From the NCBI GenBank assembly GCA_963656345.1, contig CAVKHY010000023.1, forward strand, positions 1 through 26,389: 26,389 nt of DNA. Reading direction: 5' to 3'. The stretch is from CAKUFA01 sp963656345 (lineage in GTDB: Bacteria > Bacillota > Clostridia > Christensenellales > Aristaeellaceae). The position numbers were made by a program, and so were the translations under genes. The notes beneath the pieces are model-generated. The model had not been told where the DNA came from and did no database searches. It saw only the letters and a program-made list of their open reading frames with translations. This document shows positions 15,681 through 22,315 of the stretch, in pieces (the stretch's first letter is position 1; each line of letters starts with the position of its first letter).

Positions 15681-16472
15681 TTATTGAGCGTCGCTGGTGG
15701 TGGTTGTAAACAGCGCCACCAACTCTTCGGGGGTATAAAGCTCAATCATGACCTGATTAGGCAGGCACACGATCATGTTGTACAGCGCACGGTCATCCCG
15801 GTTTTCCAAGGTGACAATGCCCTGCTCCACGCAGTCCTGATTATCGCAGGTGGATTCCTCCATGTACACTCCGTCTGCGGTAACGTGGATAACGTTCTTT
15901 GTTTCCGTTCCGTCCGCCTGGGTCAAGGTAACGCTGAAGGAATACTCCGTGCCCGTGACAGGGAACACCCGGCTCTCGCTGCCGGCAGTCACAACCACGA
16001 CAGCCTTAGGCATGGATGCATCGGTGGCAGTGGCCAAGTCCGTATCCGTGGCCAGGTCTGTATCGGTAGCTAGATCCGTATCCGTTGCCAAATCGGTGTC
16101 GGTAGCCGGTTCAGCATCATCGGCCACAGCCAAACCATCTTCCTCAGCGGAAGCCAAAGCAAGGTTATCTTCTTCCGCTGCAGTTTCGGGCACAGCGGTC
16201 GGCTCTTCAGTGGGAACTTCCGTCGGCACTTCGGTAGGAACCTCTGTCGGTGCTTCCGTCGGTGCCTCAGTGGGTGCTGCGGTGGGTGCCTCTGTGACCT
16301 CCTCCGATGGCACAGCCGTGTGGATGTCAATGGTCACATTTTCGGAATTCCCTTCCACCAGGGGAGCGTTTGCGGAAGGCTGCATATGCTTGCTGACGAT
16401 CACGATCACTGCAATGGCAACCACCAGCACAACGATAATCCAGAAATTCTTATTGCGAAGTACGTTCTTCAT
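15681..16472 (-). CDS. Membrane-anchored NusG domain II protein with low-complexity linker
   Basis: A 263-aa protein. Residues 11-27 form an N-terminal membrane anchor. A Pro-Thr-Glu linker (about 59-97) and four ATDTDL hexapeptides (123-146) follow. The C-terminal domain (about 155-255) matches the extracytoplasmic NusG_II family through GVYMEESTCDNQDCVEQG and NMIVCLPNQVMIELY, with C209, C214 and C236 conserved. It is not the transcription factor NusG. NusG_II proteins co-occur with FMN-binding, ApbE and Gx genes and are suspected to take part in extracytosolic electron transfer. The start is preceded by AAGGAGC. The linker probably spans the cell wall. Confidence 0.87.
   Translation of the reverse strand: MKNVLRNKNFWIIVVLVVAIAVIVIVSKHMQPSANAPLVEGNSENVTIDIHTAVPSEEVTEAPTAAPTEAPTEAPTEVPTEVPTEVPTEEPTAVPETAAEEDNLALASAEEDGLAVADDAEPATDTDLATDTDLATDTDLATDTDLATATDASMPKAVVVVTAGSESRVFPVTGTEYSFSVTLTQADGTETKNVIHVTADGVYMEESTCDNQDCVEQGIVTLENRDDRALYNMIVCLPNQVMIELYTPEELVALFTTTTSDAQ
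16035..16106 (-). repeat. Four tandem 18-bp repeats encoding ATDTDL
   Basis: Four 18-bp units code for identical hexapeptides but differ at many third positions, so the protein sequence has been kept while the DNA has diverged. They form part of the linker of the NusG_II protein. Confidence 0.9.
16185..16298 (-). repeat. Degenerate repeats encoding a Pro-Thr-Glu rich linker
   Basis: Tandem 12-bp units code for PTEA or PTEV quadruplets (residues about 59-96 of the NusG_II protein). Such Pro/Thr-rich stretches are usual wall-spanning spacers in Gram-positive surface proteins. Confidence 0.88.
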
Positions 16473-16513
16473 ACATGCTCCTTACGAACGATGATACAAA
16501 TTAGCCGGATATC

Positions 16514-16542
16514 ATCATACCGCACCCGGCAAAAATCGTCAA
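16514..16542 (-). promoter_or_regulatory. Sigma-A promoter of the NusG_II/Gx operon
   Basis: TTGACG (16542-16537) and TATGAT (16519-16514) are 17 bp apart on the minus strand, 41 bp before the start codon. The pair therefore has its own promoter, separate from the reductase gene upstream. Confidence 0.8.
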
Positions 16543-16578
16543 GGACTTGTCAGAAATTCATGAGGTGCGGAGTGATTT

Positions 16579-16614
16579 GCGGGAGGCGGCTTTTGAGTCA
16601 AAAGCCCCTCCCGC
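16579..16614. other. Long GC-rich hairpin without a T tail
   Basis: Arms 16579-16594 and 16600-16614 pair over 15 bp with a single bulged base and a 5-nt loop. No T run follows on either strand, so it is not a normal intrinsic terminator. It lies between the terminator of the reductase gene and the promoter of the NusG_II gene. Confidence 0.7.
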
Positions 16615-16656
16615 ACCCACCCGAAAAACAGCGAAAGGGCGCACCCATGCAACATG

Positions 16657-16693
16657 ATAATAGAATCCCCCTGCAAGCAGTGCCTGCAGGGGG
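16657..16693 (-). terminator. Terminator of the flavin reductase gene
   Basis: A perfect 9-bp stem (16693-16685 with 16675-16667 on the minus strand, 9-nt loop) is followed by the T-rich tract ATTCTATTAT. It begins about 20 bp after the stop codon at 16714. Confidence 0.7.
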
Positions 16694-16713
16694 AAGGAAT
16701 ACCGTGAGAAATC

Positions 16714-19215
16714 TTACTTGTTGTCAGCCGTTACAGCCTGGGCTGCGGTGCGGCCGGAAACATAGATTTCAACGATGGCGTTGCCGCCCAGACGGTTGCC
16801 GCCGTGGATGCCGCCGGTGACTTCGCCAGCCGCATACAGGCCGGAGATGACAGCACCGTTGGTGTCCAGCACGTGACGCTCGGTGTCAACCTTCACGCCG
16901 CCCATGGTGTGGTGGGTGGAAGGAGCCAGCAAACGGACACGCAGCTCAACGCCGTCCAGGGTGTAGGTGTCAGGCAGGTACTTGCCGTTTTCGTCCTTCT
17001 CAGCAGAACCGATCAGGGCGTTGGGGTTGGTCTTCTTCACGTCTTCAGGCTGTTCACCGGCCATGACTGCCTTGTCGTAGCTCTCGATGGTAGCACGGAC
17101 AGTCTCGGCATCGGTGGGCAGACCCAGAGAGGTGAACAGATCAGCCAGCTCGTCCACCGTGCGGACGTACTGACGCCATTCCACATCCTCATCGCCGTAC
17201 AGGTACGGGCCGGGGATCTTGGAGGAAGCGTTAGCGATTTCGATGAACACACCCTTGGTGCCGTTGTGCTCAACGCCGTTGCGGAATTCGGCCAGGCTCA
17301 GCACGTCGCGCTCGGAGGTTTCATCCACGAACCGCTTGCCGGTGGTGGGGTTGATGTAGATGGCATAGTTGCCGCCGCCGAAGGCCAGGTTGCCGTTGTC
17401 CACCCAGCTGATAGGCATCATCTGCGTGAAGCCCATGCCGGTTACGTCAGCACCCACAGCCTGAGCCATGACAATGCCGTCGCCCTGCAGGGAAGAACGG
17501 TTGGTGGTCTTGGTGTTGGTGGAAACATACTCGCTGGACCAGTAAACGTTGGTGTCAACCACCATTTCCAGGTTGGCAGCGTAGCCGCCGGTAGCCAGGA
17601 TTACGCCCTTGGTGGCATGAGCGGTCACTTCCGTGCCGTCATACTGGGTGGCCTTTACGCCGGTAACCTTGCCGTCTTCATAGATCAGCTCGTTGGCAGT
17701 GGTGCGCAGCATGATCTTGTTGGAAGCGGCGGTTTCAGCGGTGTTCAGCAGGGTATTCATGGGAGCCTTGAAGTAGGTGCCCCAACGGCCGGCATAGTCC
17801 ACACCGTCGATGGTTGCACCAACGAACTCGTTTTCACGATACCACAGTGCGCCGATCAGGGTGGGCTGGGTGTCTTCCACGAAGGTAGAACCCTGAGCTT
17901 CCAGCCATTGCTTCAGCTCCTGGCCGCCCTGGATGAACTGATTCACCAGGTCAAAGTCGCCATAGATCCAGCTGCTCATGTCAGCAGAGGGGCGCAGGCC
18001 GCCATAGTAGGTCTGGAAGATGTGCAGGTTCACGGTGGAGAACAGGGTCAGCTCGCCGGCACCGGCATCGATCTTGGGCTGTGCCCAGTCCAGATAAGCC
18101 TGGATTTCGACCTTCAGTGCCTGCAGGGTGGGCAGATACTCAGCATGCACGCCGTGCTTGCTCAGCTCTTCAATGTCGCCTGCCACAAACTCGTGATCCT
18201 TGTAGTAATCCTCGTCGAAGGGCTCTTCGCTCCAGTTCAGGATGGTCTTCAGCTCATCCACGGTAGCGATGCTTTCCACAACCTTGTTGTAGGTCTTGCC
18301 GTCATAGCCGACGCCGGTGGTGGCATCAGGATCGTTGGCATCCCACACCAGGTAGGGCATGACGCTCTGATACTGACCGCCGGAAACCAGCGTGTTGCCG
18401 CCGACTTCAGCGTTCTTCTCAATGACCAGCACGGTGTTGCCGTCCTGGGCAGCCTGTGCTGCAGCGGCCATGCCGGCGCCGCCGGCACCAACCACAACCA
18501 CGTCATAGGTTTCTTCAATGGCATCCTTGGCTTCATAAGCGAAGGGAACGGCACCCTTGGTCAGGGCAGCCTTGTCGCAGCCGGCCTTTTCAGCAGCGTC
18601 GTTCACTGCGTTCAGCACAGCACGGCTGGTGAAGGTAGCGCCGGATACCACATCCACGCCGGTGGAAGTGAAGGCCTTGATGTTTTCGAACATGGGCTCG
18701 AAAGCAACATCGCCCACATGCTCGGTTTCCTTGCTGGAGACCACTTCGATGTTTTCGATGGTGGTTTCGCCGAAGGTAACCTTCAGGGTCACGTCTCCGT
18801 TGTAGCCGGCGGCAGTACCTTCATACTCGCCGGGAACAAACTTGATTTCGCCGGTGGTCAGCTCTTCGCCGGCAGCGGCAGCCAGTGCCTGAGCCAGTGC
18901 GTCCTTCACGGCCGTGCTGGTCACGGTAGCACCGCTGGTCACTTCCACAGCGTCTGCATCGGTGACACCCACCAGAGAGGTGTTGTAACCCTCGATGGCA
19001 GCGCCGCCCAGTGCAGCAGTCTCGTTTTCGCCCGTTACGGTAACAGCCGTCACGGCGTTTTCATCCACAGTGACCTTGACGGTAACCGTACCGCCGAAGC
19101 CCTGGGCAGTGCCTTCATACTCGCCGGGGGTATACTTGCCTTCTGCCACGGCTGCAAAAGTAACCATGGACAGCAGCATGCATACGCTCAGCAGCATAGC
19201 AAGCAGCTTCTTCAT
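16714..19215 (-). CDS. Secreted FMN/FAD reductase, fumarate-reductase-like flavoprotein with two FMN-binding domains
   Basis: An 833-aa exported flavoprotein. Residues 1-24 are a Sec signal peptide (AAVAEG at the end). Two FMN_bind domains follow (about 27-112 and 127-210), each with the SGAT flavinylation motif (94-97 and 191-194) to which ApbE-type transferases attach FMN. The FAD domain starts VVVGAGGAGMA (241-250 region) and continues to the end. By comparison with soluble fumarate reductase, R636 (SERD), H768-H769 (HHTMGG) and R808 (NRLGGNA) are kept, but the substrate His before Pro is Met600 (QMMP). It probably reduces an unsaturated organic acid other than fumarate outside the membrane as a terminal electron acceptor. 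Start set by AAGGAGG. No heme motif and no ApbE gene in the window. Confidence 0.92.
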   Translation of the reverse strand: MKKLLAMLLSVCMLLSMVTFAAVAEGKYTPGEYEGTAQGFGGTVTVKVTVDENAVTAVTVTGENETAALGGAAIEGYNTSLVGVTDADAVEVTSGATVTSTAVKDALAQALAAAAGEELTTGEIKFVPGEYEGTAAGYNGDVTLKVTFGETTIENIEVVSSKETEHVGDVAFEPMFENIKAFTSTGVDVVSGATFTSRAVLNAVNDAAEKAGCDKAALTKGAVPFAYEAKDAIEETYDVVVVGAGGAGMAAAAQAAQDGNTVLVIEKNAEVGGNTLVSGGQYQSVMPYLVWDANDPDATTGVGYDGKTYNKVVESIATVDELKTILNWSEEPFDEDYYKDHEFVAGDIEELSKHGVHAEYLPTLQALKVEIQAYLDWAQPKIDAGAGELTLFSTVNLHIFQTYYGGLRPSADMSSWIYGDFDLVNQFIQGGQELKQWLEAQGSTFVEDTQPTLIGALWYRENEFVGATIDGVDYAGRWGTYFKAPMNTLLNTAETAASNKIMLRTTANELIYEDGKVTGVKATQYDGTEVTAHATKGVILATGGYAANLEMVVDTNVYWSSEYVSTNTKTTNRSSLQGDGIVMAQAVGADVTGMGFTQMMPISWVDNGNLAFGGGNYAIYINPTTGKRFVDETSERDVLSLAEFRNGVEHNGTKGVFIEIANASSKIPGPYLYGDEDVEWRQYVRTVDELADLFTSLGLPTDAETVRATIESYDKAVMAGEQPEDVKKTNPNALIGSAEKDENGKYLPDTYTLDGVELRVRLLAPSTHHTMGGVKVDTERHVLDTNGAVISGLYAAGEVTGGIHGGNRLGGNAIVEIYVSGRTAAQAVTADNK

Positions 19216-19238
19216 TTGTCTTTCCTCCTTCATCATGT

Positions 19239-19260
19239 CATTGACAAAATACTGTCAATG
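19239..19260. promoter_or_regulatory. Perfect palindrome in the 5' leader of the reductase gene
   Basis: CATTGACA (19239-19246) and TGTCAATG (19253-19260) are perfect 8-bp inverted arms around a 6-nt centre. The palindrome lies between the predicted transcription start and the ribosome binding site, where a repressor or an RNA hairpin could act. Confidence 0.65.
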
Positions 19261-19272
19261 CCTTACAAGAGG

Positions 19273-19303
19273 AGTATACATCATAAAGCTGCTTTCGGTT
19301 CAA
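19273..19303 (-). promoter_or_regulatory. MerR-type promoter of the flavin reductase gene
   Basis: On the minus strand TTGAAC (19303-19298) and TATACT (19278-19273) are separated by 19 bp, two more than the sigma-A optimum. The spacer CGAAAGCAGCTTTATGATG contains the dyad AAAGC-A-GCTTT. An over-long spacer with a central dyad is the hallmark of promoters activated by MerR-family proteins, which untwist the DNA. The merR gene ends just upstream. Confidence 0.7.
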
Positions 19304-19355
19304 GAAATTTTCACAATTTTTTCGCATTTCAGAAAAAAAACGGCGAACATCAACG

Positions 19356-20147
19356 CTATTTAATTGGAAGCCAAACTTCACATAGCGTGTTCCGTTCGCT
19401 GCCTGCCCGGGAAACGCACAGGTCAATGCCCAGCCCTACGCCGTCCTGGGTAAAGCCATGCTCTTCCAGGTAGGTTCGCAGCAGGGCAAAGGTGACTTCC
19501 GGCTGCTCACTGAACTTTCGGCTACGGGAAATGTAGGTGTGCAGAGCAGGCTTGGAGGCGATGGCAAACACGCCGGGGGTCTGATGGAGCCCCAGCGCCT
19601 CTCCGCGATGCAGATCAATGCTGTAGGCAAACCGGGCGCTTCCGTCAGGGGCACAGATTTCGCTGATTCTGGTGGCAGGCATGTGCTCCAGCCATTGAGC
19701 AAGGTGCAGCTGTTCTTCTTTGCTGTGACTGATAACGCCGTCTGCACCGTAGGAAAGCACGTAGGACTCCGGAATGCCTGCCACGTCAATATGCTCGATA
19801 CGGCCCACAGAACGGGCGATGGCCTGCTGAAACCAGCTGATATCCTCATGGAGCTGCCGGTATTTTTCCACCATCTCCAGGGTCAGGACGGCCTGCTGCC
19901 CCAACCTGTCGCCAATCTCCTCAAAGGAGCCTTCCTCATCGGCAAATTGACGGGCAATCTCCTTCATGGGTAGCTCCATGCAGCGATACTTACGGTAGCT
20001 GGCCAGACGCAAAACGTCCTTGACGGAATATTGCCGCCGGGTTTTGTTGCTGATCCGCACTTCGCTGACGCCCACCCGTTCATAGAAGTGCAGGGCGGCA
20101 GGCGTCAGCCCCATGGCGCGGGCGACTTCACCGATCAAGTATTGCAT
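19356..20147 (-). CDS. MerR family transcriptional regulator with C-terminal effector-binding domain
   Basis: A 263-aa regulator. The N-terminal winged helix is typical: YLIGEVARAMGLTPAALHFY (3-22), RRQYSVKDVLRLASYRKYRCM (37-57) and MKEIARQF. A dimerisation helix lies around 80-110. The long C-terminal domain (about 125-263) looks like a GyrI-type small-molecule binding domain and ends CEVWLPIK. It has no Cys pattern for metal sensing. It lies on the same strand 140 bp upstream of the flavin reductase and most likely activates it in response to the substrate. Start has AAAGGATG upstream. Ligand unknown. Confidence 0.88.
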   Translation of the reverse strand: MQYLIGEVARAMGLTPAALHFYERVGVSEVRISNKTRRQYSVKDVLRLASYRKYRCMELPMKEIARQFADEEGSFEEIGDRLGQQAVLTLEMVEKYRQLHEDISWFQQAIARSVGRIEHIDVAGIPESYVLSYGADGVISHSKEEQLHLAQWLEHMPATRISEICAPDGSARFAYSIDLHRGEALGLHQTPGVFAIASKPALHTYISRSRKFSEQPEVTFALLRTYLEEHGFTQDGVGLGIDLCVSRAGSERNTLCEVWLPIK

Positions 20148-20172
20148 CGTCTCACATCCTTTATCCCTTACA

Positions 20173-20195
20173 AAACCGAAAGTAACTATTGGTTT
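20173..20195. promoter_or_regulatory. Candidate MerR operator in front of merR
   Basis: AAACC (20173-20177) and GGTTT (20191-20195) are inverted arms 13 bp apart. Inside, ACCGAAAGTAACTAT (20175-20189) matches ACCGAAAGCAGCTTT in the reductase promoter at 12 of 15 positions. The site covers the predicted transcription start of merR, which would allow autorepression. Confidence 0.55.
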
Positions 20196-20203
20196 GTGCT
20201 ATC

Positions 20204-20232
20204 ATTGTAGCCGAATCTTTGTAAGAAAGCAA
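20204..20232 (-). promoter_or_regulatory. Promoter of the merR gene
   Basis: TTGCTT (20232-20227) and TACAAT (20209-20204) are 17 bp apart on the minus strand. Transcription would start near 20197, inside the candidate operator. Confidence 0.65.
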
Positions 20233-20364
20233 GAAAATTTCAAATTCGGTGAATCTTTTACGATATGCCGCTGAAACGATGCTTGACTTTGTTCATTTTG
20301 ACAGGGTTCATTAGCGCATGGTAATGCTTTCATCACGAAAAAAACGGAAGCTCACGACATTTTA

Positions 20365-20393
20365 TTGACAATTCACGTCAGATTGGTTACAAT
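20365..20393 (+). promoter_or_regulatory. Sigma-A promoter of the P-loop kinase-like gene
   Basis: TTGACA (20365-20370) and TACAAT (20388-20393) are 17 bp apart, giving a start near 20400. The rest of the 295-bp gap between merR and this gene (20233-20364) holds no gene that I can support. Confidence 0.82.
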
Positions 20394-20442
20394 TCAAAGC
20401 GTTTTTTCATAGAAATTAACCGAAAGAGGTCGGTGGAAACCC

Positions 20443-21024
20443 ATGAAGCACCTGATTCTGGTAACGTCGCCGCCTGCCTGCGGCAAGACCTATGTGTCTA
20501 AGATGTTGGCTCGGGCACTGAATCCCATTGTCTACTTGGATAAGGACACGCTGATTGTGCTGTCCAAGCAAATTTTCGTTGTGGCCGGGCAGGAATATAA
20601 TCGCTCTTCCAAGTTTTTCGAGGATAACATCCGTAACTACGAGTACGATGCCATCGTGGATCTGGCACTGGAATCCTTGGACTATGCGGATCGCTGCCTC
20701 ATCAATGCTCCCTTTACCCGGGAAGTGCGCGATGCGGAGTACATGCGGAATCTCCGCCTGCGGCTGAACAAGAAGGGCGTCAAGCTGGCTGTCATCTGGG
20801 TCAAGACGGATCCGGAAGTGGTGCATCAGCGGATGCTGGCACGGAACAGTGATCGGGATGTGTGGAAGATCCAGCACTGGGACGAGTACAGCGCCAAGGT
20901 GAATTACGATATTCCCGGTCTGCTGAATGACCGTACGGTGACGGATGAGTTCTTTGTGGTGAACAACAACAGCCAGGCAGAACTGAAGGCGTCTTTGGAA
21001 TACCTGACGAGAATGTTTTCATGA
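20443..21024 (+). CDS. P-loop ATPase / small kinase-like protein (AAA_33 type)
   Basis: A 193-aa P-loop protein. The N-terminal strand and loop VTSPPACGKTY (7-17) form a Walker A with Ser-Pro where a Gly is usual, ending in GKT (14-16). YLDKDTL and the DRCLINAPFTREVRD segment resemble the Walker B and lid regions of adenylate-kinase-like or zeta-toxin-like kinases. VIWVKTDPEVVHQRMLARNSDRD is the typical late strand and Arg-containing lid. Substrate cannot be predicted. No antitoxin-like partner is next to it, which argues against a zeta toxin. It is monocistronic, between its own promoter and terminator. Confidence 0.75.
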   Translation: MKHLILVTSPPACGKTYVSKMLARALNPIVYLDKDTLIVLSKQIFVVAGQEYNRSSKFFEDNIRNYEYDAIVDLALESLDYADRCLINAPFTREVRDAEYMRNLRLRLNKKGVKLAVIWVKTDPEVVHQRMLARNSDRDVWKIQHWDEYSAKVNYDIPGLLNDRTVTDEFFVVNNNSQAELKASLEYLTRMFS

Positions 21025-21054
21025 CAGCTGAATGTGAAGAATGTGATTCGGAAG

Positions 21055-21090
21055 AAAGGCTTTGACTGCAAGCAGTCGAGGCCTTTTTTC
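21055..21090 (+). terminator. Rho-independent terminator after the P-loop gene
   Basis: A 15-bp stem with some G-U pairs (21055-21069 with 21072-21086) is followed by a run of T up to 21089, 30 bp after the stop codon. Confidence 0.88.
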
Positions 21091-21126
21091 TTAGCAGCAG
21101 CTGACAAATGCCCGTTCGTGTTCCCG

Positions 21127-21154
21127 TTGACAAGAGGGAAAGATGTGATAAACT
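21127..21154 (+). promoter_or_regulatory. Promoter of the DUF362-uvrA operon
   Basis: TTGACA (21127-21132) is followed after 16 bp by TAAACT (21149-21154). GTTCCCG (21120-21126) and CGGGAAC (21158-21164) are perfect inverted arms that flank the promoter and could be a regulatory site. They do not match the GAAC-N4-GTTC LexA box of Firmicutes. Confidence 0.7.
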
Positions 21155-21192
21155 ATTCGGGAACATCACGGGAAACGGTAGGAGGAAAAAAC

Positions 21193-22299
21193 ATGAGCGC
21201 ATCCAAGGTTTATTTTACCGATTTGCGTACCCACAACACCACGTCCCTGCTGGATAAGCTGGATAAACTGATGACCAGAGCCGGCATGGACAGCATTGAT
21301 TTTCAGGATAAATTCACGGCGATTAAAATTCACTTTGGTGAAATGGGCAACCTGGCGTTCCTTCGCCCCAACTATGCCCGGGTGGTGGCGGATCACATCA
21401 AGAAGCTGGGTGGCCGTCCTTTCCTGACGGACTGCAACACCCTGTATGTGGGCAGCCGGAAGAACGCCCTGGATCATATTGAAACTGCTTATCAAAATGG
21501 TTTTAACCCCTATAACACCGGCTGTCATGTGCTGATTGCTGACGGTCTGAAGGGTACGGACGAAACCCTTGTGCCCGTGAACGGCGAATATGTGAAGGAA
21601 GCAAAGATCGGCCGTGCCATCATGGATGCGGACGCTTTTGTTAGCCTGACCCACTTCAAGGGACACGAGGGCACGGGCTTTGGCGGCACCATCAAGAATA
21701 TCGGCATGGGCTGCGGCTCCCGGGCAGGCAAGATGGAACAGCATTCTGCCGGCAAGCCGGATGTAGACCAAAGCGTGTGCGTGGGCTGCGGCCGGTGCCA
21801 GAAGATTTGCGCCCACAGCGCCATTACCATTACCAATCACAAGGCTTCCATTGATCATAACAAGTGCGTGGGCTGCGGCCGGTGCATCGGCGTCTGCCCC
21901 AAGGATGCCACCTATGCGGCCGGGGATGAGACCAATGATCTGCTCTGCTGCAAAATGGCGGAGTACGCTCTGGCTGTGGTCAAGGATCGTCCTCAGTTCC
22001 ATATTTCCTTGGTGATGGACATCAGCCCCTGCTGCGACTGCCATGCGGAAAATGATCTGCCCATCCTGCCGGATGTAGGCATGTTTGCCAGTTTTGACCC
22101 TGTGGCGCTGGATCAGGCCTGCGCCGATGCCTGCCTGAAGCAGGAACCTATCCCCGGTTCCCGCCTGAGCGAAATGCCCCATGCAAGCGAAGATCACTTC
22201 CATAACAGCTACCCGGATACCCATTGGCAGATGCAGCTGTCCCATGGCGAAAAGATCGGCCTGGGCACCAGGGAGTATGAGCTGATTACCATCAAGTAA
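21193..22299 (+). CDS. DUF362 protein with two [4Fe-4S] ferredoxin clusters
   Basis: A 368-aa protein. The N-terminal DUF362 part (about 1-190) includes KIHFGEMGNLAFLRPNYAR, LTDCNTLY and the LTHFKGHEGTGFGGTIKNIGMG motif. A ferredoxin module follows with C196/C199/C202/C206 and C225/C228/C231/C235, two 4Fe-4S clusters. The C-terminal part contains DISPCCDCHAENDLPI, with extra Cys. Such proteins are common in anaerobes and are assumed to act in redox reactions; none is well characterised. Start has GGAGG upstream; an upstream in-frame extension runs through the terminator and is not used. 16 bp precede uvrA. Confidence 0.92.
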   Translation: MSASKVYFTDLRTHNTTSLLDKLDKLMTRAGMDSIDFQDKFTAIKIHFGEMGNLAFLRPNYARVVADHIKKLGGRPFLTDCNTLYVGSRKNALDHIETAYQNGFNPYNTGCHVLIADGLKGTDETLVPVNGEYVKEAKIGRAIMDADAFVSLTHFKGHEGTGFGGTIKNIGMGCGSRAGKMEQHSAGKPDVDQSVCVGCGRCQKICAHSAITITNHKASIDHNKCVGCGRCIGVCPKDATYAAGDETNDLLCCKMAEYALAVVKDRPQFHISLVMDISPCCDCHAENDLPILPDVGMFASFDPVALDQACADACLKQEPIPGSRLSEMPHASEDHFHNSYPDTHWQMQLSHGEKIGLGTREYELITIK

Positions 22300-22315
22300 C
22301 GTACGAGGTGTACCC

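Noticed and set aside
15681..16472. Transcription factor NusG
   Set aside because: Only the extracytoplasmic NusG_II-type domain is present, behind a membrane anchor; the NGN and KOW parts of NusG are absent.
15850..16494. Plus-strand frame with SVSVAR-type repeats
   Set aside because: The repeats are the complementary reading of the ATDTDL and PTE repeats of the NusG_II protein, which has a real promoter, ribosome site and domain.
16804..19473. 889-codon open frame on the plus strand opposite the flavin reductase
   Set aside because: It is a mirror of a GC-rich gene with strong codon bias; the product is Gly/His/Val-rich without domains, while the minus strand encodes a complete flavoprotein with a signal peptide.
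20443..21024. Zeta-type toxin of a toxin-antitoxin pair
   Set aside because: The fold is similar but no small antitoxin gene is adjacent and the gene has its own strong promoter and terminator.
21034..21192. N-terminal extension of the DUF362 protein
   Set aside because: It would be translated through the terminator hairpin of the previous gene and the promoter; GGAGG supports 21193.
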